Assembly: GCA_017609405.1 (NCBI GenBank)
Contig: JAFCDZ010000005.1
Location: 1 to 45,059, forward strand
Direction: 5' to 3'
Source: Candidatus Pacearchaeota archaeon
GTDB taxonomy: Archaea > Nanobdellota > Nanobdellia > Pacearchaeales > GW2011-AR1
Length of the DNA stretch: 45,059 nucleotides
The notes under the pieces were generated by a model. It saw nothing but the letters and a program-made list of their open reading frames with translations. It searched no databases and was not told the origin of the DNA. The position numbers and the translations under genes were made by a program. Of this stretch, positions 24,004 to 31,453 are shown in pieces. The first letter of the stretch is position 1, and every line of letters starts with the position of its first letter.

Positions 24004-25023
24004 TTAACATTCAACACCAAAAGCCTTACAGAATCCTTCAAAGATTACTTTGGACAGAAAATCTTTGCTAATCTTTTTAGAATCTTTTTCATTTTGAGGG
24101 GTCTTGAAATAATACTCTTCTTCTTTAATTCTTTTTAATGTTTCTTGAGGAATTTCAAATTTTTTATTTAATTCTTTTTTTAAGGGATAAAAAGAATAAT
24201 AAAGTCCATGAGCAAAGAAGATTAACCACTCTTTTCTTGTTTTCTTACTTAATTTATTTATGATTGTTCTAATGTTTTCTTCTAGTTCTTTAAGGAAATT
24301 TTCAAGATTTCTGATTTCTTTTCCATTTACCAGAACTTTACTTGCCTTCTTTAGGGGAATTTTTAATAAGTGATTAAAAAAATCAACTTTAGGGTTTGTA
24401 GAAATTTTTTCCACAATTGTTATTTGATCGTAGGGGAAATCTTTTATCTCTTTTATAAAAGGGTTTTTTAAATGAAAATAATCTTTAACCCAATACCTCT
24501 CGCCTTTTTCTTCATAAGGGCCATGAAAAGAATATCCCAGTCTCATTGATGTAGGGTATATTAACTCTAAATACATAAATAAAAGAAAGGATATTTTATT
24601 TGTCAAGGATATATCCTTCATAAAATCTTTCGAAAAAAGGGATTTATCAACAAAAGAATCCTGTAGAATATTTAATTTACCTTTACAATAGGGATCTTTT
24701 CTAACAACTTTTAATACTTCAAAAATTTGATTAGCTAATTCAAACCTCTCTTCGTTACTTAAATCAGAATCATTAAGGTAGGTTAAGTAGGTAGTCACTA
24801 ATGTAGGGTGTTCAAATAATCTCGCAATTTCTTTATTTGAATAATCTTTCTTTTTCAATTCCCTAAATGTATTTAATAAATCTCTACAAAATTCTTTGCC
24901 GAGATAATGAGAGAGATCATTTGGAGTAAAAGGCCAAAGAGCACTTAATGTATCTCCTGAATGCAAATCTGCTAAATCTTCTCCCATTTGTTTAGCCAAT
25001 TTTATTATTTCTTGTTTAGTCAT
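24004..25023 (-). CDS. Unknown 339-aa protein paired with a phosphohistidine swivel domain
   Basis: I do not recognise the family. The 339-aa protein is soluble and mostly helical, without signal peptide or membrane segments. Visible features include MGEDLADLHSGDTLSALWPF, HPTLVTTYLTYLND and MRLGYSFHGPYEEKGERYW in the middle, and a C-terminus ending CKAFGVEC. It overlaps the upstream swivel-domain gene by 8 nt, so the two are almost surely translated together and probably work together. In split PEP-utilising enzymes, the partner usually supplies an ATP-binding or a substrate domain; no ATP-grasp motif is clear here. The role is unknown. Confidence 0.75.
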   Translation of the reverse strand: MTKQEIIKLAKQMGEDLADLHSGDTLSALWPFTPNDLSHYLGKEFCRDLLNTFRELKKKDYSNKEIARLFEHPTLVTTYLTYLNDSDLSNEERFELANQIFEVLKVVRKDPYCKGKLNILQDSFVDKSLFSKDFMKDISLTNKISFLLFMYLELIYPTSMRLGYSFHGPYEEKGERYWVKDYFHLKNPFIKEIKDFPYDQITIVEKISTNPKVDFFNHLLKIPLKKASKVLVNGKEIRNLENFLKELEENIRTIINKLSKKTRKEWLIFFAHGLYYSFYPLKKELNKKFEIPQETLKRIKEEEYYFKTPQNEKDSKKISKDFLSKVIFEGFCKAFGVEC

Positions 25024-25342
25024 TTTTTATAAATTCTATTTTGTTATTTGTGGCGTCTAATTTTATAATTGAACCTTCTGGAATCTTTTTCTTAGCTTCA
25101 ATAACCCCCATAATACAGGGTTTATTCATCTCTCTTGATATGATGGCTAAATGACAGAGCTCACCACCCACTTCACTAATTATTCCTCCTGCTTTCATAA
25201 ATGCCAACGAATAAAGAGGGGAGTTGTTAGAAGTAATAATAATGCTATTTTCATCGATTCTATCTACATCTTCTAAATTATTTAAGTGGATGACCCTTCC
25301 TTCAATCTTCCCCTTACAAGCAACAATCCCTGAATAAACCAT
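25016..25342 (-). CDS. Free-standing PEP-utilising enzyme mobile (phosphohistidine swivel) domain
   Basis: The 108-aa protein is a single swivel domain as found in PEP synthase, PPDK and rifampin phosphotransferase. The motif GGIISEVGGELCHLAIISRE contains the catalytic histidine (His64), equal to the GG.TSH.AI.AR pattern. The preceding SPLYSLAFMKAGG matches the usual tP.....l..A.G. In full enzymes this His carries phosphate between the ATP domain and the substrate domain; here both are missing. A TATA-like GAATATTTAAAA lies about 25 nt upstream. Which kinase phosphorylates it is unknown; its operon partner is the 339-aa protein. Confidence 0.85.
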   Translation of the reverse strand: MVYSGIVACKGKIEGRVIHLNNLEDVDRIDENSIIITSNNSPLYSLAFMKAGGIISEVGGELCHLAIISREMNKPCIMGVIEAKKKIPEGSIIKLDATNNKIEFIKND

Positions 25343-25423
25343 AATTATACACAGTTTTTATTTTTTTTAAATATTCTTTATAGTAGATTGTCTTTCAAAA
25401 TCTTTTAAAGCATTTTTTTAGAA

Positions 25424-26152
25424 TCAGGCAGCAAATTCATGTTCATTTACAATCTCTTCTCCATCAATCTTTGCTTTTCTTATTACTTTTCCAATTCTTA
25501 TTGCAGCTTCTCTCATTTTAGCAAAGTCATTGCTATCTTTCAATTCTTCAGGTATTTCAAGAGATTCTATTATAAAGTCATGGCTTATTCTTGCCTCTGA
25601 AAAATCTTCTTTTTCAAAAATTATCTTTTTAACAATCTCTTTGTCTTTTGTCTGTATTTTACAAAAATCAACTTTTTTTTCATCATCTCCTTTATTACTT
25701 GGCTTTCCAGATTTTGGAGCTTTTGGTTTTATTTTTAGTTTTGTTCCGTCAGAGGATTCAAAACTGAATGCAAAAAAAGCTCTTGGAACCAAATTTAAGA
25801 AATTAAGAATATCTTCTCCGCTTAATTCCTCTTCGATTATATATCTTTTTACTCCCTGAAATTGCTTTATTTGAGCATTTTTTAATAGTTCTTGAAATTT
25901 AGGAATTTCATTTAGGTTCCTTGTGGATACAATTGCACCACTAACTTTTGTTTTGTTTTTTCCCATTTTTTTAGCGACTTCTCTTACAAGGTCATTTGCA
26001 AATTCAGAATCTGTAGATATCTTATAAGTTCCTCCAGAAACCTTTGCTTCTATGTTTGCCATATTTAGAAATTTCCCCCTACTGAATTTTTGAAAATAAA
26101 AATGAACAGATTCATCAATGGAATCATCAAACACCTTTTTTATAAATGTCAT
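25424..26152 (-). CDS. Conserved-looking hypothetical protein, 242 aa
   Basis: I do not recognise a named family. The soluble protein has an N-terminal half with alternating beta and alpha pattern (MANIEAKVSGGTYKISTDSE, later FANDLVREVAKKMG), a segment ILNFLNLVPRAFFAFSF, a charged low-complexity linker (KPKAPKSGKPSNKGDDEKK) near residues 140-160 and a helical C-terminal part ending EHEFAA. There are no membrane segments. A start at the internal Met before MANIEA (residue 31) is possible. It has its own promoter region shared with the divergent transporter at 26284. Confidence 0.7.
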   Translation of the reverse strand: MTFIKKVFDDSIDESVHFYFQKFSRGKFLNMANIEAKVSGGTYKISTDSEFANDLVREVAKKMGKNKTKVSGAIVSTRNLNEIPKFQELLKNAQIKQFQGVKRYIIEEELSGEDILNFLNLVPRAFFAFSFESSDGTKLKIKPKAPKSGKPSNKGDDEKKVDFCKIQTKDKEIVKKIIFEKEDFSEARISHDFIIESLEIPEELKDSNDFAKMREAAIRIGKVIRKAKIDGEEIVNEHEFAA

Positions 26153-26283
26153 GATAGATATACAGAAATTCTTTTTTTAAATATTTTTGTGTTTTTATTT
26201 TTTAATTATTAAATAGTAATCTTTTCTTTTTTTGATATTTTTTTAATCATAAGATTTATAAGGATAAAAGAACTTATTTAAAA

Positions 26284-27294
26284 ATGGACAGAGAGTATTT
26301 TAATAGGGTTGTATCAATCTCTCTTTTGTTAATCTCTTTAGTTTTATCTTTTATTTTAATAAGACCTATTTTAATATCAATAACTCTCGGACTTATTTTA
26401 GCTTTTATTTTCATACCTGTTTATGATATTATTTATAAAAAAACTAAATCTCCAAATCTTTCTGCTTCAGTTACTACAATTATTTTACTTTTGCTTATTG
26501 TACTGCTTATAGTTTTCTTTGTTCCGCTTATTGTACAAAGTCTGCTTCAAACTTATCTATCTCTACAAAAATCTTCTTTTTCCTCAGATATTGTTAAGCA
26601 AATACTTCCTGCTGTCTCTAACTTAGAAAAGTTTACTGGAGACATAACATATCTTTTTCGTTCTTTTTTATTAAAAATATTTAATTCAATGTTAAATTAT
26701 TTATCCTCCTTTATTTTTCAACTTCCATCAATTTCCTTTCAACTACTTGTTGTATTTTTTGTTTTTTATTTTACAATAAGGGATAGAAAAGAATTGTTGA
26801 ATTATATTAGTAGTCTTTCTCCTTTTAATCCAGAACTAAATAAGAAATTGTTTGATTATACAAAAGATATAACTGTTTCTGTTTTATACGGGCAGGTTAT
26901 CGTAGGATTTATTCAAGGTATCATTATTGGTGCAGGTTTTTTCATTTTTGGTATCTCTAATGCTTTTTTATTAACCCTTCTTGCTGTTGTTGCAGGTATT
27001 TTCCCTATTATAGGGACAGGTATTGTGTGGGTTCCTGTTGTAGGTTATCTCTTTATTAAAGGAGATTTTCCTATTGCATTGGGTCTGACAATTTTTGGAA
27101 TTATATCTTCTTTTATTGATAGTTTCTTAAGGCCTTTAATCGTCTCTAAGAGAACAAAAATCCATACAGGACTAGTTATTCTCGGAATGATAGGAGGTTT
27201 TTTTGTGTTTGGAATTGTTGGTTTTGTGGTAGGTCCTTTAATTCTTGAATACTCTTTGATTTTGTTAGAAATCTATAGAAAGAGCGAAAGATAA
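26284..27294 (+). CDS. AI-2E family (UPF0118/PerM) transporter
   Basis: The 336-aa membrane protein has about eight helices and the family's C-terminal signature: YGQVIVGFIQGIIIGAGFFI, then AGIFPIIGTGIVWVPV and FIDSFLRPLIVSKRTKIH. Family members export small molecules; AI-2 is a bacterial substrate and some relatives are Na+/H+ antiporters, so the substrate here is open. A TTTATAAGG box about 28 nt upstream suggests a leaderless mRNA. The AMP phosphorylase start follows the stop by one nucleotide, so they are coupled despite unrelated roles. Confidence 0.9.
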   Translation: MDREYFNRVVSISLLLISLVLSFILIRPILISITLGLILAFIFIPVYDIIYKKTKSPNLSASVTTIILLLLIVLLIVFFVPLIVQSLLQTYLSLQKSSFSSDIVKQILPAVSNLEKFTGDITYLFRSFLLKIFNSMLNYLSSFIFQLPSISFQLLVVFFVFYFTIRDRKELLNYISSLSPFNPELNKKLFDYTKDITVSVLYGQVIVGFIQGIIIGAGFFIFGISNAFLLTLLAVVAGIFPIIGTGIVWVPVVGYLFIKGDFPIALGLTIFGIISSFIDSFLRPLIVSKRTKIHTGLVILGMIGGFFVFGIVGFVVGPLILEYSLILLEIYRKSER

Positions 27295-27295
27295 A

Positions 27296-28771
27296 ATGCA
27301 ATTGAAAGCTAAGATTCTTAATTTCTACGCAGGGATTCCGGCATCTATCATAAATTTAAGGACTGCAAAAAAATTAGGGATTCATACAGGAGATAGGATA
27401 TCTATCTCAAAGAATTCAAAAAGATTAACTGTTGTTGTTGATACTATCTCAAATAATACTGTTTTAGAAGATGAGATTGCGCTTTCCTCAGAAGTTTTAG
27501 AAATTATTAAGATAAAGAATGGAGCGCTAGTAGATATAGATTTTGTGGAGCCCCCAGAAAGTTTGAAATACATAAAAGAAAAATTACAGGGTAAAACCCT
27601 TAATTATCAAAAACTTTATTTAATAATAAAAGATATTCTTAGTAATAATTTGTCTGAAGCAGGAATAGCTCTTTTTGTTTCTGGAATGTTCAAGAATGGA
27701 ATGTCTTTCAGAGAGACCACAGACCTAATAAAAGCAATTCTTGAAACAGGGAATAAAATAAAAATCTCTGGGAAATATACTGCTGATAAACATTGTATTG
27801 GGGGTGTACCGGGAAATAGAACAACACCGATTGTTGTATCTATTTGCGCAGCAGATGGAGTGATTATTCCAAAGAGCTCCTCGAGAGCAATAACAAGTGC
27901 TGCAGGGACAGCAGATGTAATTGAAACAGTTGCAGAGGTAAGTTTCTCAATTAATGAAATAAAAAAGATTATTAAAAAAACAAACGCCTGTCTTGTGTGG
28001 GGAGGGGCATTAGGTCTTGTTCCTGCAGATTCTCAAATAATAAAAGTAGAAAAAAAGTTAAGCATTGATCCTGAAGCACAACTACTTGCATCAATTTTTT
28101 CAAAAAAATTAGCAAGTGGAGCAAAAAATATCCTAATTGACATTCCCTATGGAGAAAATGCAAAAGTGGATAAGGTGAAAGCATTAAGACTAAAAAGAAA
28201 ATTCGAGCTTCTCGGAAAATACTTCAATAGAAATGTGAAAGTTGTTCTGACAAATGGAGAGCAACCAATAGGAAACGGTGTTGGGCCAACGCTGGAATTA
28301 TTTGATGTTATTTCAGTATTAGACCCAAATAAAACCGGGCCAAATGATTTAGAAGAGAAATCCATATTTTTAGCAGGAGAAATCTTAGAGTTGGTTGGTA
28401 AAGTTAGAAAAGGAAATGGTAAAAAAAGAGCCCTTGAGATTCTAAAATCAGGGTTGGCTTATAAAAAATTTATTGAGATAATCTCTGCACAAAGAGGAAG
28501 CCTTAATAAATTATCTCTTGGAAAAATACACAAAACAATCCGGGCTTATAAAACAGGATTTGTTAAGAAGATATCAAACCAAGGAATTAATCTTTTGGCA
28601 AGGGTTGCTGGTTGCCCTCTTGATAAAAAAGCAGGAGTTTATCTTCATGTTCTATTAAATCAGAAAATTAATGTAGGAGACCCTCTTATAACACTCTATG
28701 CCCACACCAAAGAAAAACTTAAACAAGCAGAACTCTTTTTTAGAAAAAATAACATAATTGAAATTAAATAA
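27296..28771 (+). CDS. deoA: AMP phosphorylase
   Basis: This archaeal enzyme splits AMP (also CMP/UMP) with phosphate to give ribose-1,5-bisphosphate and base. The 491-aa protein has the extra N-terminal domain typical of the archaeal AMP-phosphorylase group (residues 1-85), then the pyrimidine-phosphorylase core with SGMFKNGMSFRETTDLIKAI, KYTADKHCIGGVPGNRTTPI, SSSRAITSAAGTADVIETV, and VWGGALGLVPADS. With the R15P isomerase homologue at 9313 it would feed ribulose-1,5-bisphosphate to a RuBisCO, which is not in this window. Length is close to the usual 500 aa. Confidence 0.93.
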   Translation: MQLKAKILNFYAGIPASIINLRTAKKLGIHTGDRISISKNSKRLTVVVDTISNNTVLEDEIALSSEVLEIIKIKNGALVDIDFVEPPESLKYIKEKLQGKTLNYQKLYLIIKDILSNNLSEAGIALFVSGMFKNGMSFRETTDLIKAILETGNKIKISGKYTADKHCIGGVPGNRTTPIVVSICAADGVIIPKSSSRAITSAAGTADVIETVAEVSFSINEIKKIIKKTNACLVWGGALGLVPADSQIIKVEKKLSIDPEAQLLASIFSKKLASGAKNILIDIPYGENAKVDKVKALRLKRKFELLGKYFNRNVKVVLTNGEQPIGNGVGPTLELFDVISVLDPNKTGPNDLEEKSIFLAGEILELVGKVRKGNGKKRALEILKSGLAYKKFIEIISAQRGSLNKLSLGKIHKTIRAYKTGFVKKISNQGINLLARVAGCPLDKKAGVYLHVLLNQKINVGDPLITLYAHTKEKLKQAELFFRKNNIIEIK

Positions 28772-28825
28772 TCTTAAAATTTTATTGGGAGATAACTTTT
28801 TAAATATTATTTTATTATTTTTATT

Positions 28826-29023
28826 ATGGAATCTGTGTTTTATAATCTTGTTGAATATTTTAAAAAGAATATAAAAAAAGGTTATAGTGCAGATATGTTA
28901 AGAATAGCGTTGATAAATCAAGGTTATTCTAGAACTCTTATTGAAAGAGCATTTAATAAAGCAAAAGAAGAACTTTCCATTGAGATAAAACAAGGATTTT
29001 CAAATAAAATTCTCTTAAATTAA
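28826..29023 (+). CDS. Small helical protein, 65 aa
   Basis: The protein has a helix-turn-helix-like stretch MLRIALINQGYSRTLIERAF, which resembles short C-terminal modules seen on several DPANN proteins (pattern ..I...L...GYS...I..A). It is soluble and has no other domain. A TTTTTAAATAT box lies about 25 nt before the ATG, supporting real expression. Function is unknown; a small nucleic-acid-binding or adaptor role is only a guess. Confidence 0.65.
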   Translation: MESVFYNLVEYFKKNIKKGYSADMLRIALINQGYSRTLIERAFNKAKEELSIEIKQGFSNKILLN

Positions 29024-29073
29024 TTCCTTCTTACGGAAAACCTTTTATAGCATTTATTTTTCTTTAAGATATT

Positions 29074-29154
29074 GCCGCCGTGGCACAATGGTACTGCACC
29101 TGGCTTGAGACCAGGGCCCTTTTGGGCATCCCGGTTCGATTCCGGGCGGCGGCG
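29074..29154 (+). tRNA. tRNA-Ser (anticodon TGA)
   Basis: Type II tRNA with long variable arm GCCC-TTTT-GGGC. Acceptor GCCGCCG pairs with CGGCGGC, the anticodon stem CCTGG/CCAGG holds loop CTTGAGA giving anticodon TGA, and the T arm is CCCGG-TTCGATT-CCGGG. Discriminator G is the serine identity base. CCA is not encoded. The last 18 nt are repeated 199 bp downstream. Confidence 0.95.
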
Positions 29155-29356
29155 TTAATTGGGGTGGAGATTCGAACCCTTGGGTTTAGTTTGGATGCGA
29201 ACATAGTGAGCAGACGAACTAGGTCGAACTTTGTGAGGCCTGCTTACCACGCTTGGGCGAAGCAGGTCGAATGTTTATAACAAGACTAAAATCAAAGATT
29301 TTGTCAATGTCGATTTAAGAAATCGCCATGAGGCCCGATTCCGGGCGGCGGCGTTA
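29137..29356 (+). mobile_element. Att-like insertion at the 3' end of tRNA-Ser
   Basis: A 21-bp sequence from the tRNA-Ser T arm through the first bases after the gene (29137-29157) recurs exactly at 29336-29356. The DNA between is richer in GC than the surroundings and holds three inverted repeats: GCCTGCTT/AAGCAGGT (29238-29267), AAAATC/GATTTT (29288-29302) and CGATTT/AAATCG (29311-29325). On the minus strand, GGGTTCGAATCTCCACCCC and CCAAGCGTGGTAAGC look like tRNA T- and D-arm pieces. No integrase is present. This is best read as a remnant or a minimal element integrated at a tRNA 3' end; it could also be a small RNA gene. Confidence 0.6.
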
Positions 29357-29500
29357 CTCTGGTTTTATTAAATTGAAAATAGGGCCTTAACAAATATCTC
29401 TTTTTATAAAGCTAATTAAAATTATTCTAAGAAACAACTATTAATAGATTAAAGATACCTCTATAAAAAATGTTCAAGGTTATCTGCTTATAATTTAAAT

Positions 29501-29809
29501 TTATCCGAATAAAGCAGATAACCCTTCTGCTGCAGCCTCTTTCTTTTCTTCTTTTGGTTTTTCTTCTTTCTTCTCTTCTGCTGCTCCTTCACCACTTCCA
29601 CCAGAAGCAGGTGCAGCAACAACAGCAGTAGCGTTTTCCAATTCTTTTTCTATATCTACTCCATTCAAGCTAGCAAGTAGAGATTTTATTTTTGCTTCTT
29701 TCTCTTCATTAACCTCTATGCCAGCAGCTGCAACAACTTTTTTTAGGTTTTCCTCATTTACTTCCTTTCCAGCCTTGTGCAATAAAAGCACAGCATATAT
29801 CTCTTCCAT
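29501..29809 (-). CDS. rpl12: Ribosomal protein P1 (archaeal L12)
   Basis: P1 forms the flexible stalk that recruits translation GTPases. The 102-aa protein has the archaeal N-terminal dimer domain ([20 protein letters not shown], then [16 protein letters not shown]), an Ala/Gly-rich hinge, a charged [14 protein letters not shown] stretch and the GTPase-binding end LSALFG. The ATG one nucleotide after the uL10 stop (TAAAATG) is the start; longer readings would lie inside uL10. About 145 bp downstream (29357-29500) no gene is seen. Confidence 0.96.
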   Translation of the reverse strand: MEEIYAVLLLHKAGKEVNEENLKKVVAAAGIEVNEEKEAKIKSLLASLNGVDIEKELENATAVVAAPASGGSGEGAAEEKKEEKPKEEKKEAAAEGLSALFG

Positions 29810-29810
29810 T

Positions 29811-30665
29811 TTATTTATTTTCCTCCCCTGTTTTTTCAGGAGTATTATCTTCTGTTTTTTCACTTTCTTCTGGGTTTTTATTTTTTTCTATTTCAGAATA
29901 TTTTTCAAGAGATTTCGCTTCTCTTTCTGCTTTTTGAAGTAAGAAAGCAATAGTTTCCTTTGTGGGGTATCCAATATTCAATGCAAAAGAGATTGCTTTT
30001 CCAGCAGAATCTTTTAATTCCTCCAGAGTCTTTTCTTTATCAATTTCAATATTCAAATATACTTTTCCACTTTTTTTATCAAAACAAGCAAGAGGTGCAA
30101 ATCCAACAGAGATAGGTTTCATCCCTAATTTATTTAAAATACTCACTGCTTTTTCATCAATAACCTCTCCTTTTTTTACGACGGTCTTTTCTTGTGTTAT
30201 CTCTATCTTTCCATCTTTTATTTGTATCTGTATTCCTAATGCACCAAGCTCACTGATTGCTGGACCTGGTGTTAATTCAGTTGGTCCTGGTTGGATTATG
30301 ATATCTTCTGGAGCTATCTGCCCCTCTTTTGCAGAAGCAGGAACTCTTTTTTCAATTAGCATTGCAGATAATTCAAAACCATCTATATCAGAAAACAATA
30401 CTGCAATATCTGCATCAATCTTTTCCTCTAATTTTTTTGCAGAATCTTTTAAAGATTGTTCTATTGCTCTGAATAATAATCTCTTTTTTGGAACTTTTAC
30501 AACAGCTGTCCCCCTTAATTCTTTGCAAATGCTCTGAAATTGAGCAGCAGGGAGATTCTTTATAGATGCTATTAAGATTGTATTGTGTTTTTCTGCAAGC
30601 TCAACTAATTTTTTTACTTCCCTTTTCTTTGCTTCTGAAACATGTGCTTTTGGTTTTTCATTCAT
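29811..30665 (-). CDS. rpl10: Ribosomal protein uL10 (P0)
   Basis: uL10 anchors the stalk to 23S rRNA. The 284-aa protein has the archaeal features [40 protein letters not shown] at the rRNA-binding part, and the central PAPAGPN-like [21 protein letters not shown] helical C-terminal spine ends in an acidic tail ([20 protein letters not shown]) instead of the usual LxxLFG end. It starts one nucleotide after the uL1 stop. Confidence 0.95.
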   Translation of the reverse strand: MNEKPKAHVSEAKKREVKKLVELAEKHNTILIASIKNLPAAQFQSICKELRGTAVVKVPKKRLLFRAIEQSLKDSAKKLEEKIDADIAVLFSDIDGFELSAMLIEKRVPASAKEGQIAPEDIIIQPGPTELTPGPAISELGALGIQIQIKDGKIEITQEKTVVKKGEVIDEKAVSILNKLGMKPISVGFAPLACFDKKSGKVYLNIEIDKEKTLEELKDSAGKAISFALNIGYPTKETIAFLLQKAEREAKSLEKYSEIEKNKNPEESEKTEDNTPEKTGEENK

Positions 30666-30666
30666 T

Positions 30667-31296
30667 TTATCTTACTTTTATTTTAATTGGTTTAGTCATT
30701 GTAAACTTTATCTCTATATTTTTTATATTATCTTTACCTCTTGGTAAGAGCTTTAATAAAGAGTTATAGAAAGAGGTTATGTTTTCAATTATTTTTTCAT
30801 CATTCATACTTCTTTTTCCAATTGCTATTTTTATACTTGGCTCTTTTGTTCTTACCTTTATAGATGTATTAATTTTCTCCAATAAATTTTTTATTTCTTT
30901 TTCATTTGGGTTTGCTAATATACCTAATTGAGGAGAAGGCATTTTTCCAGCAGGTCCTAAAACCCTACCGAAAGTTGTAGCGACTTTTGGCATAAGGCTT
31001 GCTTGAGCAATAAAGAAATCATATTTTTTTACTAATTTTTTTACTTCTTTTTTATCATTGTATTTTCCAAACTCACTTAAAGTTATTGTGTCAATTAAAC
31101 TACTTTTTACTTCTAAGAAACCGCACACTTTTTTGTCCTTTATTTTATTTGGTACTGTTATTACGTTATTTATCTGATTTTTTTTAATATCAAATTTTTG
31201 CAGATTTATAATTAAATCAACAGTTTCATCAAACTTTCTCTCCTTGTTTTTTCTAAGCTCTTCTAAAGCTTTTTTTAAATCTTTTTCTAATTCCAT
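30667..31296 (-). CDS. rpl1: Ribosomal protein uL1
   Basis: uL1 forms the mobile stalk that releases E-site tRNA, and in archaea represses translation of its own operon. The 209-aa protein has RKFDETVDLIINLQKFDIKK-like read KFDETVDLIINLQKFDIKK, the hallmark GRVLGPAGKMPSPQLGIL, and the C-terminal EIKFTMTKPIKIKVR. A GGAGG ribosome-binding site 7 nt before the ATG abuts a predicted regulatory hairpin. uL11, usually next to it, is not in this window. Confidence 0.96.
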   Translation of the reverse strand: MELEKDLKKALEELRKNKERKFDETVDLIINLQKFDIKKNQINNVITVPNKIKDKKVCGFLEVKSSLIDTITLSEFGKYNDKKEVKKLVKKYDFFIAQASLMPKVATTFGRVLGPAGKMPSPQLGILANPNEKEIKNLLEKINTSIKVRTKEPSIKIAIGKRSMNDEKIIENITSFYNSLLKLLPRGKDNIKNIEIKFTMTKPIKIKVR

Positions 31297-31303
31297 CTTA
31301 GAG

Positions 31304-31353
31304 CCTCCTACATCATGCGCCTGAGTCCAGAAAAACGGAGTTCGGCGATGTAG
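31304..31353 (-). promoter_or_regulatory. Probable uL1-binding autoregulatory hairpin and ribosome-binding site
   Basis: On the minus strand CTACATC pairs with GATGTAG (7 bp) around an inner CGCC/GGCG helix and an asymmetric loop with ACTCC and GGACT. The hairpin ends at the GGAGG ribosome-binding site. Known uL1 target mRNAs in methanogens have this plan, a helix with an asymmetric internal loop mimicking the 23S site, near the start of the transcript. The match to the exact binding consensus is not checked. Confidence 0.6.
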
Positions 31354-31382
31354 TTTTTGGCATAATTTTGAGTTTTTTAGGG

Positions 31383-31391
31383 TTTAAAAAG
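31383..31391 (-). promoter_or_regulatory. TATA box of the uL1-uL10-P1 operon
   Basis: The minus strand reads CTTTTTAAA here, about 90 nt before the uL1 ATG. Transcription would begin near 31358, just before the hairpin at 31304-31353, so the leader is nearly all hairpin and ribosome-binding site. Confidence 0.55.
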
Positions 31392-31453
31392 TTTTGGTTA
31401 ATCAATATCTTCTAGAAGAAACTTTTTTATAATACTCTTTTCTTTAATAAATT

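Noticed and set aside
29080-29280. Plus-strand 66-aa frame across tRNA-Ser and the insertion
   Set aside because: It starts inside the tRNA gene and its translation reads tRNA sequence.
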